A DNA stretch of 64,000 nucleotides. Source: Anaspis maculata. Its lineage: Eukaryota; Arthropoda; Insecta; Coleoptera; Scraptiidae. A program made the translations under genes and the position numbers. Positions 25,392 to 35,301 of the stretch are shown piece after piece. How positions within the stretch are numbered: position 1 is the stretch's first letter; each line of letters starts with the position of its first letter. Where the stretch lies: NCBI GenBank assembly GCA_949128115.1, contig OX421962.1, forward strand, positions 39,703,745 to 39,767,744. Direction: 5' to 3'. Under the pieces are notes generated by a model. The model was not told where the DNA came from and did not search any database. It worked only from the letters and a program-made list of their open reading frames with translations.

Positions 25392-26409
25392 ACATCAAAA
25401 GAATCTAGGGGAAAAGCAAATTCAGACGATTTCTAAAATCATCATAACTTTTGATTGCCGTCAGCGATTTCATATCGGTTATTAGTGTTCGATAGCCCAA
25501 TCCCTCGTTTTTATGCCTTGATCACGTCGAATACGAACAATGTTTTATAACGTTTCTATAGGGTGATCAATGGAACAGTGTAAAATTGCCAAAAGTTCAG
25601 TACGAGCGCGATTTCCCAAAAACAATTTTTTATGCATTCCAATAGCGCAGTTATGAAGACTGGTTGTGCTTCAGCTCCAGTAACGTTTTCGATATTTGGG
25701 AATCAAAGGTAAATTGCCAAAGATATTGATCATTTTGTGCCGCCATGTTGAACCTCCAAGAAAGTGATACGATTTCATTGGATCACACTCATGTTTGGTT
25801 TAAATAATTGTAATTTCAAGGTGAAATGTCTTTTTCGGCTACTTTCAAGCCGCCACATTCAACTTTAATGTAAATGATTCGATTCTAGTGTGTTTCAAGT
25901 TCCATTCAAATCAAATCATCAATGTAAAAAGTTCAATATAACGGCTCGAAAGTGATCGAAAGTGAAATTGGACCTTGGAATTAGACATGAGTGTGTTCCA
26001 GATTTCAATGAAACGAAATTACGAAATCGGATCGCATTCTTCTTTCTTTGAAGTTCAACATGGTGGCACAAAATGATCAATTTCTTTGGCAATTTACCTT
26101 CGATTTCCAAATTCAAAAACGTTACTGAAGCTGAAACACCAATCTTGATAACTGTGCTATTGAAATGCGTAAAATTATTTTTTTGGGAAATCGCGCTCGT
26201 ACTGAACTTTAGGCAATTTTACACTGTTCCATTGATCACCCTGTAGCAGCCTTATAAAACATTGTTCGTATTTGACGTGATCAAGGCATGAAAACGAAAG
26301 AATGGGCTATCGAACACCGAAAACCGACATGAAATCGCTGACGGAAATCAAAAGTTATGATGGTTTTATAAATCGTCTAAATTTCTTGTCCCCTAGATTA
26401 TTTTGATGT
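25392..26409. mobile_element. ~1-kb palindromic (foldback) element
   Basis: The left end ACATCAAAAGAATCTAGGGG is matched in reverse at the right end (CCCCTAGATTATTTTGATGT). Homology continues inward through 'CAGCGATTTCAT', 'GTTCGATAGCCCA', 'ATGCCTTGATCACGTC' and 'GGGTGATCAATGGAACAG' to within about 50-100 bases of the centre near 25900. The arms are about 450-500 bases and clearly diverged. Near the centre both arms carry motifs of the 119-bp satellite (AAAGTTCAATATAACGGC near 25927 and AAGTTCAACATGGTGGC near 26051, and their inverted forms near 25741 and 25851). No coding content. Confidence 0.85.
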
Positions 26410-28446
26410 CGGTAGTATAGGGAGGTATAATACAAATTTCTAAAGAATATCTCAACTATTCATTTCAAGCACAGATATCACTAGGTCAGTAATGTACCTA
26501 CCATTGCGGAAGAAAATAAACAGGACAGAGCCTGTCATGGAGTGTACCAAATTTGGCCTTGTGACACAATGGCAGAAGGGCGAAATCAGGACATTCCGTG
26601 TTAGTCTCTGTCCCACTCCTTTTTATCCACAATCGTACTTTTTTTACGTAAGAAAATCTCACTGTATTGGTTTCATTACTTTTCGAAAACTCATGCAGTT
26701 AGCAAAGTATTGAAAAGTAGCGCCTTGAGTTATCTGTCATCAAGAAGCAAACCGAGGGCTACTTGGCAATGCTGCATGACATGTCACGGAAATGACAATC
26801 AGCTAAAATTTATTCCAGAATATTCTAGAACATCTTCCGGTAAAGTCCTTGAAGATTGTCATCGCCATTATTCCATTCAAGCATATTCAATTCCCTGTTG
26901 CTAGTCTGATCACAAGAGTTCTAGAAAAGCTCACCACTTCTGGAAAAGTCCAAAACGAGTATTCTGACAAACTCTCGAGGGGCTCCTTCGCCAAATATAC
27001 GTGTTTGTGGCTTATACCCGACTTGAAATTTGCAGTGAATATGGTAATATCATTATAATAAAGCCTTGCTTATCTTGAGTCCTTGAGAAAGCTCTATCAT
27101 AATTATTATCATAATTATTATTATTATTGTTGTTACTTTGGCATTGAAAACTTATACATAAATCAACAGATTCCACTTGCCTCCTGAGCTCGTGAACACT
27201 GAATCAGGTGGAAACGAGATGTTAGTGAAACGGGAAAGTGACCGTCCATGCATTAGCCGTAATGAGTCCGAATACCCGACGTTTCTCTCACTTGCGGTGC
27301 TCCAATTTGATCCTCATATATGAGAGCAGCCAGCAGTAACAGCAAATGAACTTCCCCTGATGTAATGGAACCGCAGAAATAGATTTATCCGTTATCCACA
27401 AAGTCCTTAGTAAGCAATTACTTAGCCTAATTGTAATTGTTACCGCGCCGGCGGCCGAATATCGTAAGGTCGCCAAGGAAATAGATTGCCCTTAAACCAA
27501 ATTTCCTTGCAGGTCATTTACTTTATCTGCAAGGGCAATTGAATAACTTCCACCTAATCATCCTTATTTACGCACGATTAATTTCGCCGCTTTTTTCCAT
27601 CTACAACTCTCTCTCCCACCCTGATGATGGCTCTGAGCGCGCGGTTCTTTTCTTCTTCCTTAGCGCGCGTATCCGATGGCTGATTAATGTGGAAGAATTT
27701 CACACTTAATTGTTGCAAATCCAGTTGGCGACTCGCCCTTCGTGAGCCTTCGATACTTTCCGACTTTTTGACAAGGCGCCGATATAAGTTGGGACATGGA
27801 ACTTGGACGATACGAAGCATTGATTGACAAAGTCAAATTTGTCGAAAGTCATTTGATGCATAAATGTCATATACTTGAACTGGATTGCTGATGCCGGTAC
27901 CAGGCCGAACAATAAATATCTCCGATATGAGGGGTGGCCATGTAAGCTAACATAATAGCAGCTCTCAAAAGCCTACATGGAAAGTTTGCAAGTTGCATCG
28001 AAAAAACGTTGCACCATCGATATTTGCACCTAGATATACGTCCAATTTGAATTCGATATGTTCATATTGAGTTCAATAATAATTATATCTGTTGATTTAT
28101 GACTCAATTGAATAAATGATTCATTACTTGAGATCTGACGGAAGAAAACAATGCAACGTGGTAGGTGCTGCAGACAAAAACAATGAGGAAACTATACGCG
28201 AGGCAAGAAGCGATAATCGTGGTTGTGTTATACGTTTCGCAAATAATGTGCTTCGAGCGAGCGAGAGGAAACGGTCCTGCGGCTTGCGGCAGTCAGTAAG
28301 CAAGCTAATGCAAAATCAAAAAATGTCATTTTGATAGCTCCACTGTCATTCATGCCAAAAAGGCAGCAAAGAGTAGCGACATCAGCAGGACAGACAATAT
28401 TAATTGTAGGAAATGGAAGCCCAAGTCCATGATTGATGCTCGCAGT
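26410..28446. other. Non-coding DNA, no gene recognised
   Basis: Only short frames without motifs. An ATT-rich simple stretch lies near 27098-27130, and a loose inverted pair around AAGGAAAT and ATTTCCTT lies near 27473-27510. Nothing else can be supported. Confidence 0.45.
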
Positions 28447-28450
28447 GTAT

Positions 28451-28875
28451 TGTTACGATATTCGGGTTCGCCTATCTCGAAATTAAACACGCTGATTTAC
28501 TTATAAACAAACTGCACTCAATTAGCTACTACCGATACAACTAAATAACGCACAGAATTATTAATCGCTAAGAAATTCACAATGTCGCTTGAGATGTTAA
28601 CGCCACGATCGCTCGATTCAAACTCTCCCGATGCCAGGTCAAGGACCTCTCTTACAGTGGCATCGAAGGTTCTGGATGCTTCCTGATGGTGTTTCCAGCA
28701 CACGAGGATTTTTCTGGTATCTGCGTCGAGAATATACGCGTACCTTCTACGGCACCTCCACCAGAAGTCTCGACGTGTCGTGACCTACCGCTGAAGTCTC
28801 TCGATGCTTCCCGAATGCAACGCGTGAATCTAGATTTCTCTAGAAAGAGCCGGGATGGTCGCGAGCTTCCTAACA
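28451..28875 (-). mobile_element. Solo LTR, 425 bp, flanked by GTAT
   Basis: On the plus strand it starts TGTTACGATATTCGGGTTCG and ends CTTCCTAACA, so as read it has TG...CA ends. A 4-base duplication, GTAT, lies at 28447-28450 and 28876-28879. Read on the minus strand, its 3' end (CGAACCCGAATATCGTAACA) resembles the 3' end of the LTR at 46470-46961, which sets the orientation. A 4-bp duplication is typical of Ty3/gypsy-class integrases. No internal region is present, as expected after LTR-LTR recombination. Confidence 0.65.
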
Positions 28876-28879
28876 GTAT

Positions 28880-30366
28880 GTTGGGAGCGTTTGAAATTGT
28901 TTATTGTTTGTTTGTAAAAGGGAATTGTTCACTTTTTCCGTGGATTCAATGTTCACTTTGGTATGTGTTTTATAAGGAGCTTTTAACTTGTCGTTTGCGT
29001 TGTTTATACCGTTTGATACCCTTTGGAGCAACGGTTTGAGTGTGTTGTTTTAAGGTGTTGGAAAGTTCGTAACGTCGCGTCGCGTCGGTCGGAAGGAATG
29101 TTTCCTACTGTTCTCGAGTGTTCGGCCCCCTCAGTCTCACGCAGTACAACGGCGCTACAGGCTTTTCTGCTGTTGCTGCTTGTTTGTTTAGAACTTTCTG
29201 CTCAATAACAACTCAATTTTCATAGAAACAATGAGATATTCAGAGAGGAATTTATAAATTATAAATTAAATTGTCAAAAAATACCCAAACAGTGAAATGT
29301 CAATAGCGTCTTCTCAGCGAACTGTCACTTTGTCAGCTGTCATATAGTACCATAAGTACAGAGGTCAATTTGGGTTGGCAAATCCAGCGACTGGCTAGAA
29401 ATTTACAATTGCCTTGCTGTAGCATACTATAGCATATGGGAATCGTGTTTATGCGTGAGCGTGCACGATTCTTGACACGACTCCAACTGACCAATACTTT
29501 CATTCAGCTGTTAGCCAAACGTAGCATTTTTGCCTCGAAATCCGAGTATAGACTATTCAGTATAGCTATTAACTACTAGCATATTGCTAGTACATATTGC
29601 TACTCAGTATAGCAGTCAACTATTAAGTATAGACACTCTGCGGATTTGTTTAAGCGCCAAAAGTAGCGCTTTTTTCACTTTTTGCAGGAAGTTATGTTTC
29701 CATAAGAACAATGCCATTTGAATAATCATAACCACCTACATTTAATGTCAATTTCAACAATTCATAAACTTCAATATTGACACTTTTCTTCATAAATGGG
29801 TTCGCAACTACTGCATGAGAGTGCTGAAACGGGCGGGATATTCAAAATGTGCAGAACGCCTGTACCGTGAATGAAAATCGGAAACTTTAGGATGGTGCTC
29901 AATAACGTATTTGTATTTTTACGATAGAATTGAAGCGTCACAAATATTAGCGTGTCGAAATTTTGGAAGAATCACCGACTATGCCATAATCTGGAAAGGG
30001 TATTTTTCAATGTTTGTTCGGATTTTACCACCGAAAACATACCGGAATCTATATAATTCACTGGTAGGTACCACTTTTGCTGACATCTGAATTCAATTTC
30101 CTGAGCGCGTTGATGACGTCGTCGGTTCAGTTCGCAGGAGTCGCGTCTCGCTTTTATCGGACCGGCGGGGGAATACAAAATAACATGTTGAGTTAAAAAG
30201 TTTCCTGTATTATACGAGATTGGTTGTATATTTGAAAGTTTGGTCTCCGCATAAACTTTCTGCATGTCGGCATCATAAAGCCTGGGAATCGGGCGTTTGA
30301 AATAATTTCACAGTTTAAAAGTATTGAAAATTCCGTTATTTACCTGGGTGTGTTTTGTGTTTTGTG
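28880..30366. other. Non-coding DNA with a TATAG-rich patch
   Basis: No gene recognised. Around 29540-29635 the words AGTATAG and TATTGCTA recur in both orientations, forming a loose palindrome of simple-sequence origin. Open frames up to 97 codons on the minus strand near 29972-30265 show no domain. Confidence 0.45.
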
Positions 30367-31509
30367 TTTTTTTTTTTTTTTTTTTTTTTTCAATTCAATT
30401 CAATTTTATTGTTTCCAGAAAAAATACAATTTTTCACAACAAGAAGTTGTTTGATGTTTGAAAAAAAAACTACAAAACGGTACTGAATAAGTATGCACAG
30501 TATGATACAGTAGGTAATAAACAACTAAATAACTATGTCTGTAAACCACCTGCGGAAGAAACATAAGAAACAAATATACAGGGTGAAGAGCAAAAATAAA
30601 ATATAAAAGTGAAAATGAAAGTAATACGAGAGTGAGACGCCCGTCTGTTCGTGATCACTCATTCAAAGCGAATGATCTCAGCGCCAACATAGACGTAATG
30701 TACCTGAAAATAATCCTGCTGTGTGACTCCGAAATCCCGTTGACAAAACCAGCAAAGCTTCTCACGTTCCCAGTCTGTGTAAGTAAAGCGGGCCTAATAA
30801 AGCGATAGAAAGGGCACTCGAAAAGCAGGTGATGTAAGTTCTCAGGACTCCGGAGGTTGCAGATTGAGCAGTTCTCATCAGTGTCAATTGTAAAAGATGA
30901 TCCTTTGTGGTAGAACTTAATGATTTTGTTTGTTCCTGTAATTTTTAGTTGGGATATTATTCTGACTATGCAGATAGGTAACTTCATTTTGAGATAAGAT
31001 GCAGGGTCAGGAGTAACCGTGAAATATCGGTAAAATCTCGTGAATTCAGAGTTGCTCAACCTGTTCAAATCTTCACCGTACAGTCTGTCTTTGAATTTCA
31101 GCAGAATTGCCTCAGTGTAAGAACCTATGTTTGCAATGTTCCTCAAGCTACACAAATCGGAGTACCCCAGGTCTGAAAGTATGTGCTTTAGTTGAGTAAA
31201 CCAGTTAAGCTTGGCAGTGTTGTTTGGAAATGATTCGTCAAGTTTAATTAATCGAAGAAGGCACATCTTTGGATAGCGATCACATGGCAAATGGAGGATT
31301 CTTTCCAAGAATTTGAGGGAATGCTTCAACACTATGAAACACAACTTAGTGCTCCCGGTTTCAAGGCGGAGTAAATAGTTCGGCGTGTTTCGTGGCAATA
31401 GCAGGAGACGCTTGAAAAAGTTCAACTGTATTCGTTCCAGCACATCAAAGTAACGTAGCCCCCATACTGGTATACAGTGTGTTATTGAGTTTATGACCGT
31501 CGCGTTGTG
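30367..31509 (-). mobile_element. 5'-truncated non-LTR retrotransposon with poly(A) tail
   Basis: On the minus strand, a frame open from about 31509 to 30655 is followed by a ~264-base 3' UTR that ends AATAAAATTGAATTGAATTG and then a run of about 24 A (30367-30390 as T on the plus strand). That layout (C-terminal RT region, stop, UTR, poly(A)) is the 3' end of a non-LTR element produced by incomplete reverse transcription. A stop codon upstream near 31510 and loss of homology mark the 5' break. I could not identify a convincing target duplication. Confidence 0.85.
30655..31509 (-). pseudogene. Reverse transcriptase C-terminal region of the non-LTR element
   Basis: About 284 codons without a stop. 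It opens with the typical post-RT block: PVWGLRYFDV, then LERIQLNFFKRLLLLPRNTP and LLRLETG. Near the end is a CCHC-like cysteine/histidine motif, CSIC...HHLLFECP (C-x2-C, then H and C), as found near the C-terminus of several Jockey/CR1-type proteins. The catalytic RT core and the endonuclease are missing, so the protein cannot function alone. There is no real start codon at the 5' edge. The clean frame suggests a fairly recent insertion. The clade is inferred only from the general look of the motifs. Confidence 0.8.
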
Positions 31510-31519
31510 TTAGTTGAAC

Positions 31520-31690
31520 TTGACTATTTGACGGCTTGATTTCAAGTTGAAGATGCATCACCCATCAGTGCAAATTGGTGAGCGTAGCGACCGCACCTTG
31601 CCGATTATAATGATCTCATTCGTTGGAGTTGGCTTGATTTGCGCCGTTTCCATGTGATTGCAACTTCGGCTTGAAATCTAGTCCTATAAA
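31520..31690. mobile_element. Degenerate small inverted-repeat element
   Basis: The left end contains GGCTTGATTTCAAGTTGAAG and the right end, inverted, TAGATTTCAAGCCGAAGTTG, so the core GATTTCAAG..GAAG is shared. It resembles the MITE at 12145-12298 (GGATTTCAAGTCAAAGTT). It lies right beside the 5' break of the non-LTR fragment. The ends are too diverged for the target duplication to be certain. Confidence 0.45.
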
Positions 31691-33231
31691 GTCGAAAAGT
31701 ATTTTCACGAGCTGAACATTTTTGTTTCCAAATAGGTAACATTCAGAAATGAACGATTGGTTGTTATAATGTCTAGACTCCAGAAAAAATGGCCTACCCT
31801 GAGAGCAGGCTACCACAGAGCCCTGATCTGAGTTCTAGTGAACACGCTTGGGGCATGTATCAGAAGCTTCTGCAGAGTGGCGTTGCTTATACAACACTCA
31901 ACTGAAGAAAACTTTATGGGTAGATACTATTTGGCTCGCTTAAGAAAACGCAGCGTTCTGTATATATATATATATATATATACATATATATATACGTCAA
32001 TTTTGCGAAATTTCGCGCCCAAAAAAGCATTTTCTGGAATTTTGGGGTATGTGTCTGTGTGCAGGTATGCCTTGTTGTTCTCCATCAACATGAAAAATTC
32101 GCGAAGAAAGCGCGTGATAATACACCTGTTCCCGTTATTTTCGTTGGATACGTTTTAATTAAATCGTTGAGTTTGCCGGTTTAATCAAGGTTCTTATTTT
32201 TCTCTAGCGCTGACACCGGCTCTGGCGTTCTCTCCCTCAAAAAGATATCTCCCGTCGACCGACCCTTCACGCGTGGCGAACGCGGAAATTCATCGCACGC
32301 CAGTCCTATGAAATTCCTCGGCGAATTAGTTTGTCTGACCACCACCACCACCACTACCGCCGACCGCCGGAGATGTCGGGCCGGCAGGAAAGAATTCCGT
32401 GTTTTGGTGTATGTGTTCCCACACAGACCTAACGTAGCGAACCGTGAGACTAAATTGTGCCCATCCAACATCGATAGAGCCTTCCAACAACTTTCGTGCG
32501 GAGAGTTATAGGTCAATGAAAGTAAAATAGCAAATATGTTCCAGCATGCAACCGAACAATTTGTTCCCGAAATGACTGCGCCTCTGGTGCTATAGGTGCC
32601 CTCACACAATGATAAAATCCATTCCGGGATTGATTTTCTTCGGCGTGCGGGGACGACGGGAAGCGCGCGTTATCGTATGCAGAGCCGCCACAGCAGGAAA
32701 GACTGATGGCAAGCATGTCGTTGGGAAATGACAAATTTACCTGAGCTCTCTCAGCCGTGTTCCTCGATTAATATTCCGTTTGAGTCGCTATCTACAATTG
32801 GATTTGTACTTTTGTACAACATTAATCCGTGATGTTTCACTGCCACTGGGTGTCATCGACTTTTTTTCACAGAGTGCGGAACTGGTTGCGAAAGTCCCAG
32901 CCAGGGAGAGAGGGACGCAGTTGTTTAATTAAGAATCTGCACGGCATATTGTACACGCCGAGCCGGATGCATCTTTGTTTTTGTCTCTACACAACGCTCT
33001 GATGTATTGCTGTCATTTGTCAAGTCTTAACCCACATACTAGGGTATATGAGTAGACATTTTAGTTGCTACTGGGCCAAAAGTTTGGAGACCTACTTACC
33101 TACCCGTTGCCCTTGAAAGGAATTTCCTGCAAATATCTGAAGAGGTTGAATTTTGAACTGACAACTTGTTTCTTAACTACATATTTCAATCCCAGCTGAT
33201 GCATCCCAAACACCATACCTAGTAGCATTTA
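31691..33231. other. Non-coding DNA with a TA microsatellite
   Basis: A (TA)n run with a few interruptions lies at about 31961-31994, and an ACC run near 32337-32353. A minus-strand frame of 142 codons (32181-32609) contains a polyvaline stretch from that microsatellite and no domain, so I do not call it a gene. Confidence 0.5.
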
Positions 33232-33235
33232 GTAT

Positions 33236-33745
33236 TGTTACGATATTTCGCGTACGGGTTCGAATATAATTGAGACGAACTTTTAAAACACACACTGTTT
33301 ATTTCTGCGTACTACTACTACAATAAATGCCAACAATTATCGCTTGGAATTATGTCTCAGGTACTTAGCTTGTTATCACTCGCTATCTAATTCATTACTG
33401 CCGCGAGCTCCCGGCTGACGCCTTATATAAGGCCTCTGAATAATGTTCCCGAAGTTTCTGTCTGCTTCCAGCAAATTCCATTAGGGTCTGGCATATGCGG
33501 TTTCTAGATCATTCCTGAATAATCGCACACGTTACCCGTATGCTTTCCATGTGTTCTGGAATCTGCGCCTCCGCCAAAGTGGACTGATGTGCCTTGATCG
33601 AACGTTCAAGTCTCCATTGGGTTCACATACAAGAACGCTCTGGAATGCACGAGATCGCTCCAGACTTCTACACTGCGATCTAATGGTGGAAAGATCGAGA
33701 AACATCGAGTGTTTACCTATATGTACAAGATCGCCGCTCGTAACA
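33236..33745 (-). mobile_element. Solo LTR, 510 bp, flanked by GTAT
   Basis: The plus strand begins TGTTACGATATTTCGCG and ends GCTCGTAACA, with GTAT at 33232-33235 and 33746-33749 as a 4-bp target duplication. In reverse it matches the LTR at 46470-46961 over its 3' ~110 bases (TTTATT..TGCGTACTA, AAAACACACAC, ATTGAGACGA). On the minus strand there is a TATA-like CTTATATAAGG at about 33422-33432 and an AATAAA at 33298-33303, in the order expected for LTR U3-R-U5. No internal region is present. Confidence 0.8.
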
Positions 33746-33749
33746 GTAT

Positions 33750-34590
33750 TTAGGTACGCACATACGGATTTGGAACACAGGTCTGGTCTAATAGGTGTGA
33801 TATTTGGCTAATTCTATGAGAACTTAACAATATCTCCTTCCCAACCCGGACCCCGCGCTGTACGTGTTATACTCTCGGCACACCGAGAATTTAAATGGCT
33901 ATTATTAAGAATAAATTGCGAATTTAGTTGTTGTGTCACTCCGCCATTTCCATAATGGCCATTCCAAACACCATTTAGCAGGGAATGGTCACCAGATATA
34001 TCTCGATTACGTTTCCTGAAAGGTAATCGTAAGCCTTCGGTGAAAATCGCCTTTTTGATTTTCACGGGGCCTGGAAGGTGTTCGGTTGGGTGCTCGGTGC
34101 TACCGTACCCACCTGTGGCTGTAGTAGGGGGAGCGTTGAGAAGTTGAGATGCCAAAATAGAAAATTTGCGTTGGCTCACAGGCTAATGTTACTTGTTTTG
34201 TTTGTCGGGGGTTTCTAAGTGATGATTGAACTTCAATAATTGTCGTTGACCTCTCATATGGCCAATAATTCTCGGTGTATCGAGAATAATAATGCCCTTG
34301 AGAGTGGGTCCTGGTGCACGATCAGAGGAAGTATCGATGTTTTCACGTTCAAACGTCCAAAAGAGCCGAACTATGGTCTGTTTATGGACTGTGGCGGTGC
34401 TATCACGCGTGCAGAGCCCGATATACTAACCTGAATAATCTGTTTCCAAAATCCAGATAAACTAGACTACGAAGTCTAGTCCTTAGTAAGTTTTTTCTTA
34501 CCATTAGTCCCTAGTAAAACAATTTTATCATAAAAATGCACAATGCACTGTTTACGTATACATTTTGCCAGGTTCGGTTCAGCTTGATCT
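33750..34590. other. Non-coding DNA; one unexplained minus-strand frame
   Basis: A 121-codon minus-strand frame (33814-34179) has normal-looking composition but no domain I recognise. It could be a fragment of an unknown repeat. The palindromic word TTCTCGGTGTATCGAGAA lies near 34268-34285, and a related inverted version lies near 33870-33893. No firm element can be drawn. Confidence 0.4.
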
Positions 34591-34617
34591 TATGGCGCGA
34601 TGTGACGGAGAAAAAGT

Positions 34618-34696
34618 GTCTGCCCTGACCGGGACTCGAACCCGGGTCTTCCATTTGCCGGATGGATACTCTGACCACTAAGCTATCGGGGGAGAC
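34618..34696 (-). other. tRNA-like sequence, copy 1 (Pol III boxes and terminator)
   Basis: On the minus strand the 72-base body (34692 to 34621) has a perfect A box (TAGCTTAGTGG) and B box (GGTTCGAGTCC), a foldable anticodon stem (TCCAT/ATGGA) and T stem (CCGGG/CCCGG), and a TTTTT terminator five bases downstream (34611-34615). The anticodon loop CCGGCAA would give anticodon GGC (Ala). However, base 33 is C rather than T, and the acceptor stem CCCCCGA/TCAGGGC has two mismatches (C-C and C-A). The stem extends outward by four further pairs (GTCT/AGAC). These defects argue for a tRNA-derived repeat or pseudo-tRNA rather than a working tRNA gene. Confidence 0.7.
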
Positions 34697-34769
34697 AACA
34701 GTTCCTCCGCCACATGCCCATATGAGAGCCGCCACAGTACTTATGGCGCGATGTGACGGAGAAAAAGTG

Positions 34770-34848
34770 TTCTGCCCTGATCGGGACTCGAATCCGGGTC
34801 TTCCACTTGCCGGATGGATACTCTGACCACTAAGCTATCGGGGGAGAC
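34770..34848 (-). other. tRNA-like sequence, copy 2
   Basis: It has the same structure as the copy at 34618-34696 and lies 152 bases away in tandem, with the shared flanks included. Differences are in the T arm (GGATTCGAGTCC and one stem base), the anticodon-stem side (CAAGTGGA) and an extra base before the terminator. The A box and the TTTTT run (34762-34766) are intact. The CCGGCAA loop and the acceptor mismatches are the same. Confidence 0.7.
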
Positions 34849-35182
34849 AACTGTTCCTCCGCCACATGCCCATATGAGAGCCACCACAGTACTCCCCCTC
34901 CAGAGACGTCGTTCGTCTCGTATGTATCCCTGCGTTCGCCGTACTTATGGATCATTGACCGTTGTTCAGTACCCCCCACCTAGGGCAACGGATAGGACGT
35001 GGGTGGACGTAGGACAGAGAAATGGCGGTGCTGTTTATTTGTTTGTTGCTTGCTTCGTACCTCTTTGCCTTCTGCATGTGCGTCGTTGCTTGCTTTGTAC
35101 CTGTATGTTTGAGTTGCATGTTGCGTGCGTGCTGCTTTTGTTCGGGGTCACCATTTATGGCGCGATGTGACGGAGAAAAAGT

Positions 35183-35261
35183 GTCTGCCCTGACCGGGAC
35201 TCGAACCCGGGTCTTCCATTTGCCGGATGGATACTCTGACCACTATGCTATCGGGGGAGAC
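35183..35261 (-). other. tRNA-like sequence, copy 3
   Basis: Nearly identical to copy 1 except for an A-box change (TAGCATAGTGG). It is separated from copy 2 by about 270 bases of unrelated sequence. It has the same flanks (GGCGGAGGAACTGTTG upstream and CTCCGTCACATCGCGCCATA downstream on the minus strand) and the same terminator (35176-35180). Shared flanks show that the whole ~148-bp cassette was duplicated, not just the tRNA-like part. Confidence 0.7.
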
Positions 35262-35301
35262 AACAGTTCCTCCGCCACTTGCCCATATGAGAGCCGCCAC
35301 A

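Larger units (their letters stand above)
34591..35300 (-). repeat. Three ~148-bp tRNA-like cassettes
   Basis: Cassette boundaries are about 34591-34737, 34742-34889 and 35156-35300. Each runs from TATGGCGCGATGTGACGGAG to CATATGAGAGCC.CCACA on the plus strand. Copies 1 and 2 are head-to-tail with a short junction (GTACTTATGG). The 34890-35155 gap begins with a CTCC-rich stretch and has no tRNA-like part. No poly(A) or simple tail, as usually ends a SINE, is seen. Confidence 0.85.

Noticed and set aside
32181..32609. 142-codon minus-strand open frame with polyvaline
   Set aside because: The polyvaline is from an ACC microsatellite. The remaining composition is not protein-like.
33814..34179. 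121-codon minus-strand open frame next to the solo LTR as an LTR element gene
   Set aside because: No gag or pol motif. The LTR has a closed GTAT duplication, so the frame lies outside it.
34621..34692. Functional tRNA-Ala(GGC) gene
   Set aside because: C at position 33 and two acceptor mismatches, all shared by the three copies, make a working tRNA unlikely. Listed as tRNA-like instead.
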